Assembly: GCA_016840965.1 (NCBI GenBank)
Contig: JAEORI010000197.1
Coordinates: 1-21,712 of the forward strand
Length of the DNA: 21,712 nt
Direction of reading: 5' to 3'
Origin: Candidatus Thorarchaeota archaeon
GTDB lineage: Archaea > Asgardarchaeota > Thorarchaeia > Thorarchaeales > Thorarchaeaceae
Below, in pieces: positions 20,921 to 21,712 of the stretch. Made by a program: the position numbers and the translations under genes. Numbering within the stretch: the stretch's first letter is position 1; the number at the start of each line of letters is the position of its first letter. The notes under the pieces are model-generated. The model worked only from the letters and a program-made list of their open reading frames with translations. It searched no databases and was not told the origin of the DNA.

Positions 20921-21712
20921 GTCGAGTAGACAAATTCAACCCATTGGCTAAAGGTAGTGCTATAGATCAGAAACGAGACTCGCTTCGAGGTGGCACAAGT
21001 GGAAAAGCAGTGATGTCGGAGCCGCAGTTTGATGAAATTCGTCGAGATGCAATTAACTTTGGCTTAGCCACAGATGTGCTTTATCCCATGAGTGCTGGAA
21101 AAGAGGCCTCGATATTCCTTGCTCTTTGGAACACTCATCCTATCATACTGAAAGCATACAGGCTTTGGGCTACTCCTCACAAACTGTCAACCACAAAAGG
21201 TCACATAAGAGAATCCAGTGGCAAGAAGACACGATGGATTCTAGGACTGATTGAAGATATTGCTGTTGCAGAGTTTGACATTCTTCAGAATTGTTATAAC
21301 GTAGGAGTTAGAGTTCCAACTCCTATTTCTAGAGTAGCAAATTACCTTACAATGAGGTTCATAGGCGATGGAGAAACACCAGCTCCTCAACTAAGAGAAG
21401 TTGAGCTGCAGGATCCTGAGGCTGTATTGAATGAGATCTTCGACCAGTACCTATTGATGTACCGAGATGCTCACTATGTACACGGAGACCTCAGTGCATA
21501 CAACATACTCTGGTGGAGAAACAAACCATGGATTATTGATGTACCTCAGAGTGAGGCTGTTAATAAGTGGTCAGACATGAATAAGGTGGAACTTGTCCTT
21601 CGACGTGACATTTACAATGTTCTCAGATACTTTGAGAGCTATGGAATTGAACGAGACTCTGAGCAAATACTGAATATCTTTCTTGATGCATATATTCCTG
21701 AAAATCTGAGGA
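20917..21712 (+). CDS. RIO1-type atypical protein kinase, second of a tandem pair, cut by window end
   Basis: The frame is open from the ATG at 20917 to the last base (265 codons, no stop yet). It is a clear paralogue of the preceding kinase: 'SAGKEASIFLA' loop (59-69), Lys79 in 'IILKAYR', 'YVHGDLSAYNILWW' with Asp191 and Asn196, 'WIIDVPQSE' with Asp208, and 'LRRDIYNVLRYFESYGI'. Its main difference is about ten extra residues after the N-lobe lysine (around 88-112, basic 'SSGKKTRW'), the region that is the flexible loop in RIO1. ATG and the previous TGA overlap (ATGA), and GGGGGTG at 20904-20910 is a strong ribosome site, so the pair is translationally coupled. Only the extreme C terminus is missing. 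Confidence 0.9.
   Translation, partial: MSRVDKFNPLAKGSAIDQKRDSLRGGTSGKAVMSEPQFDEIRRDAINFGLATDVLYPMSAGKEASIFLALWNTHPIILKAYRLWATPHKLSTTKGHIRESSGKKTRWILGLIEDIAVAEFDILQNCYNVGVRVPTPISRVANYLTMRFIGDGETPAPQLREVELQDPEAVLNEIFDQYLLMYRDAHYVHGDLSAYNILWWRNKPWIIDVPQSEAVNKWSDMNKVELVLRRDIYNVLRYFESYGIERDSEQILNIFLDAYIPENLR

Overview
The window looks archaeal. Upstream of several genes there are TATA-like boxes about 26 bases before the presumed transcript start. Shine-Dalgarno sites are of the GGTG/GGAGGTG type, several starts are TTG or GTG, and the gene content includes an Orc1/Cdc6 relative, an RFC small-subunit relative, RIO kinases, a DUF2240-like protein and a CbiX-like chelatase. The mixture of these with a full-length 'bacterial-style' XPB helicase, GcvH, Bcp peroxiredoxins and a large unknown membrane cluster would fit an Asgard-type lineage (for example Thorarchaeota). 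The lineage is an inference and cannot be proved from this sequence alone. I saw no rRNA, tRNA, CRISPR array, insertion sequence or phage gene.

Layout. 30-455: GcvH-type lipoyl carrier followed by a clear terminator. 502-1644 (-): Orc1/Cdc6-like AAA protein whose ATPase motifs are degraded. 1770-2273 (+): CbiX-like chelatase. 2262-4706 (-): two-gene operon of a (Fe-S)/CCG-domain protein and a GlcD-type flavoprotein, i.e. a lactate/glycolate-type 2-hydroxyacid dehydrogenase. 4903-6261 (-): malic enzyme with a terminator. 6412-7149 (+): SagB-like nitroreductase. 7152-8116 (-): tandem Bcp peroxiredoxins. Together 2262-8116 is a metabolic and redox block.

8262-12473 (+) is a run of five membrane-protein genes. 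The first three are tandem divergent paralogues with a shared four-helix plus soluble-tail architecture and a shared I-x-Y-x4-W motif. I recognise no known family in any of the five.

12497-19532 is a DNA-transaction block. It holds a MetE/UROD-superfamily protein, a winged-helix protein carrying an XPB N-terminal/TFIIH-p52-like domain, an RFC small-subunit paralogue with an insertion of roughly 55 residues, a small DUF2240-like winged-helix protein, an APH-fold kinase and the XPB helicase itself. The p52-like protein close to XPB is the most interesting association in the window: it suggests a minimal archaeal two-component core resembling the XPB-p52 pair of eukaryotic TFIIH.

A 584-base region without a convincing gene (19533-20116) separates XPB from two tandem, overlapping RIO1-type kinase genes (20117-20920 and 20917 to the window end). 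It contains a perfect 19-base palindrome just upstream of XPB and a string of very short in-frame ORFs after a strong Shine-Dalgarno site.
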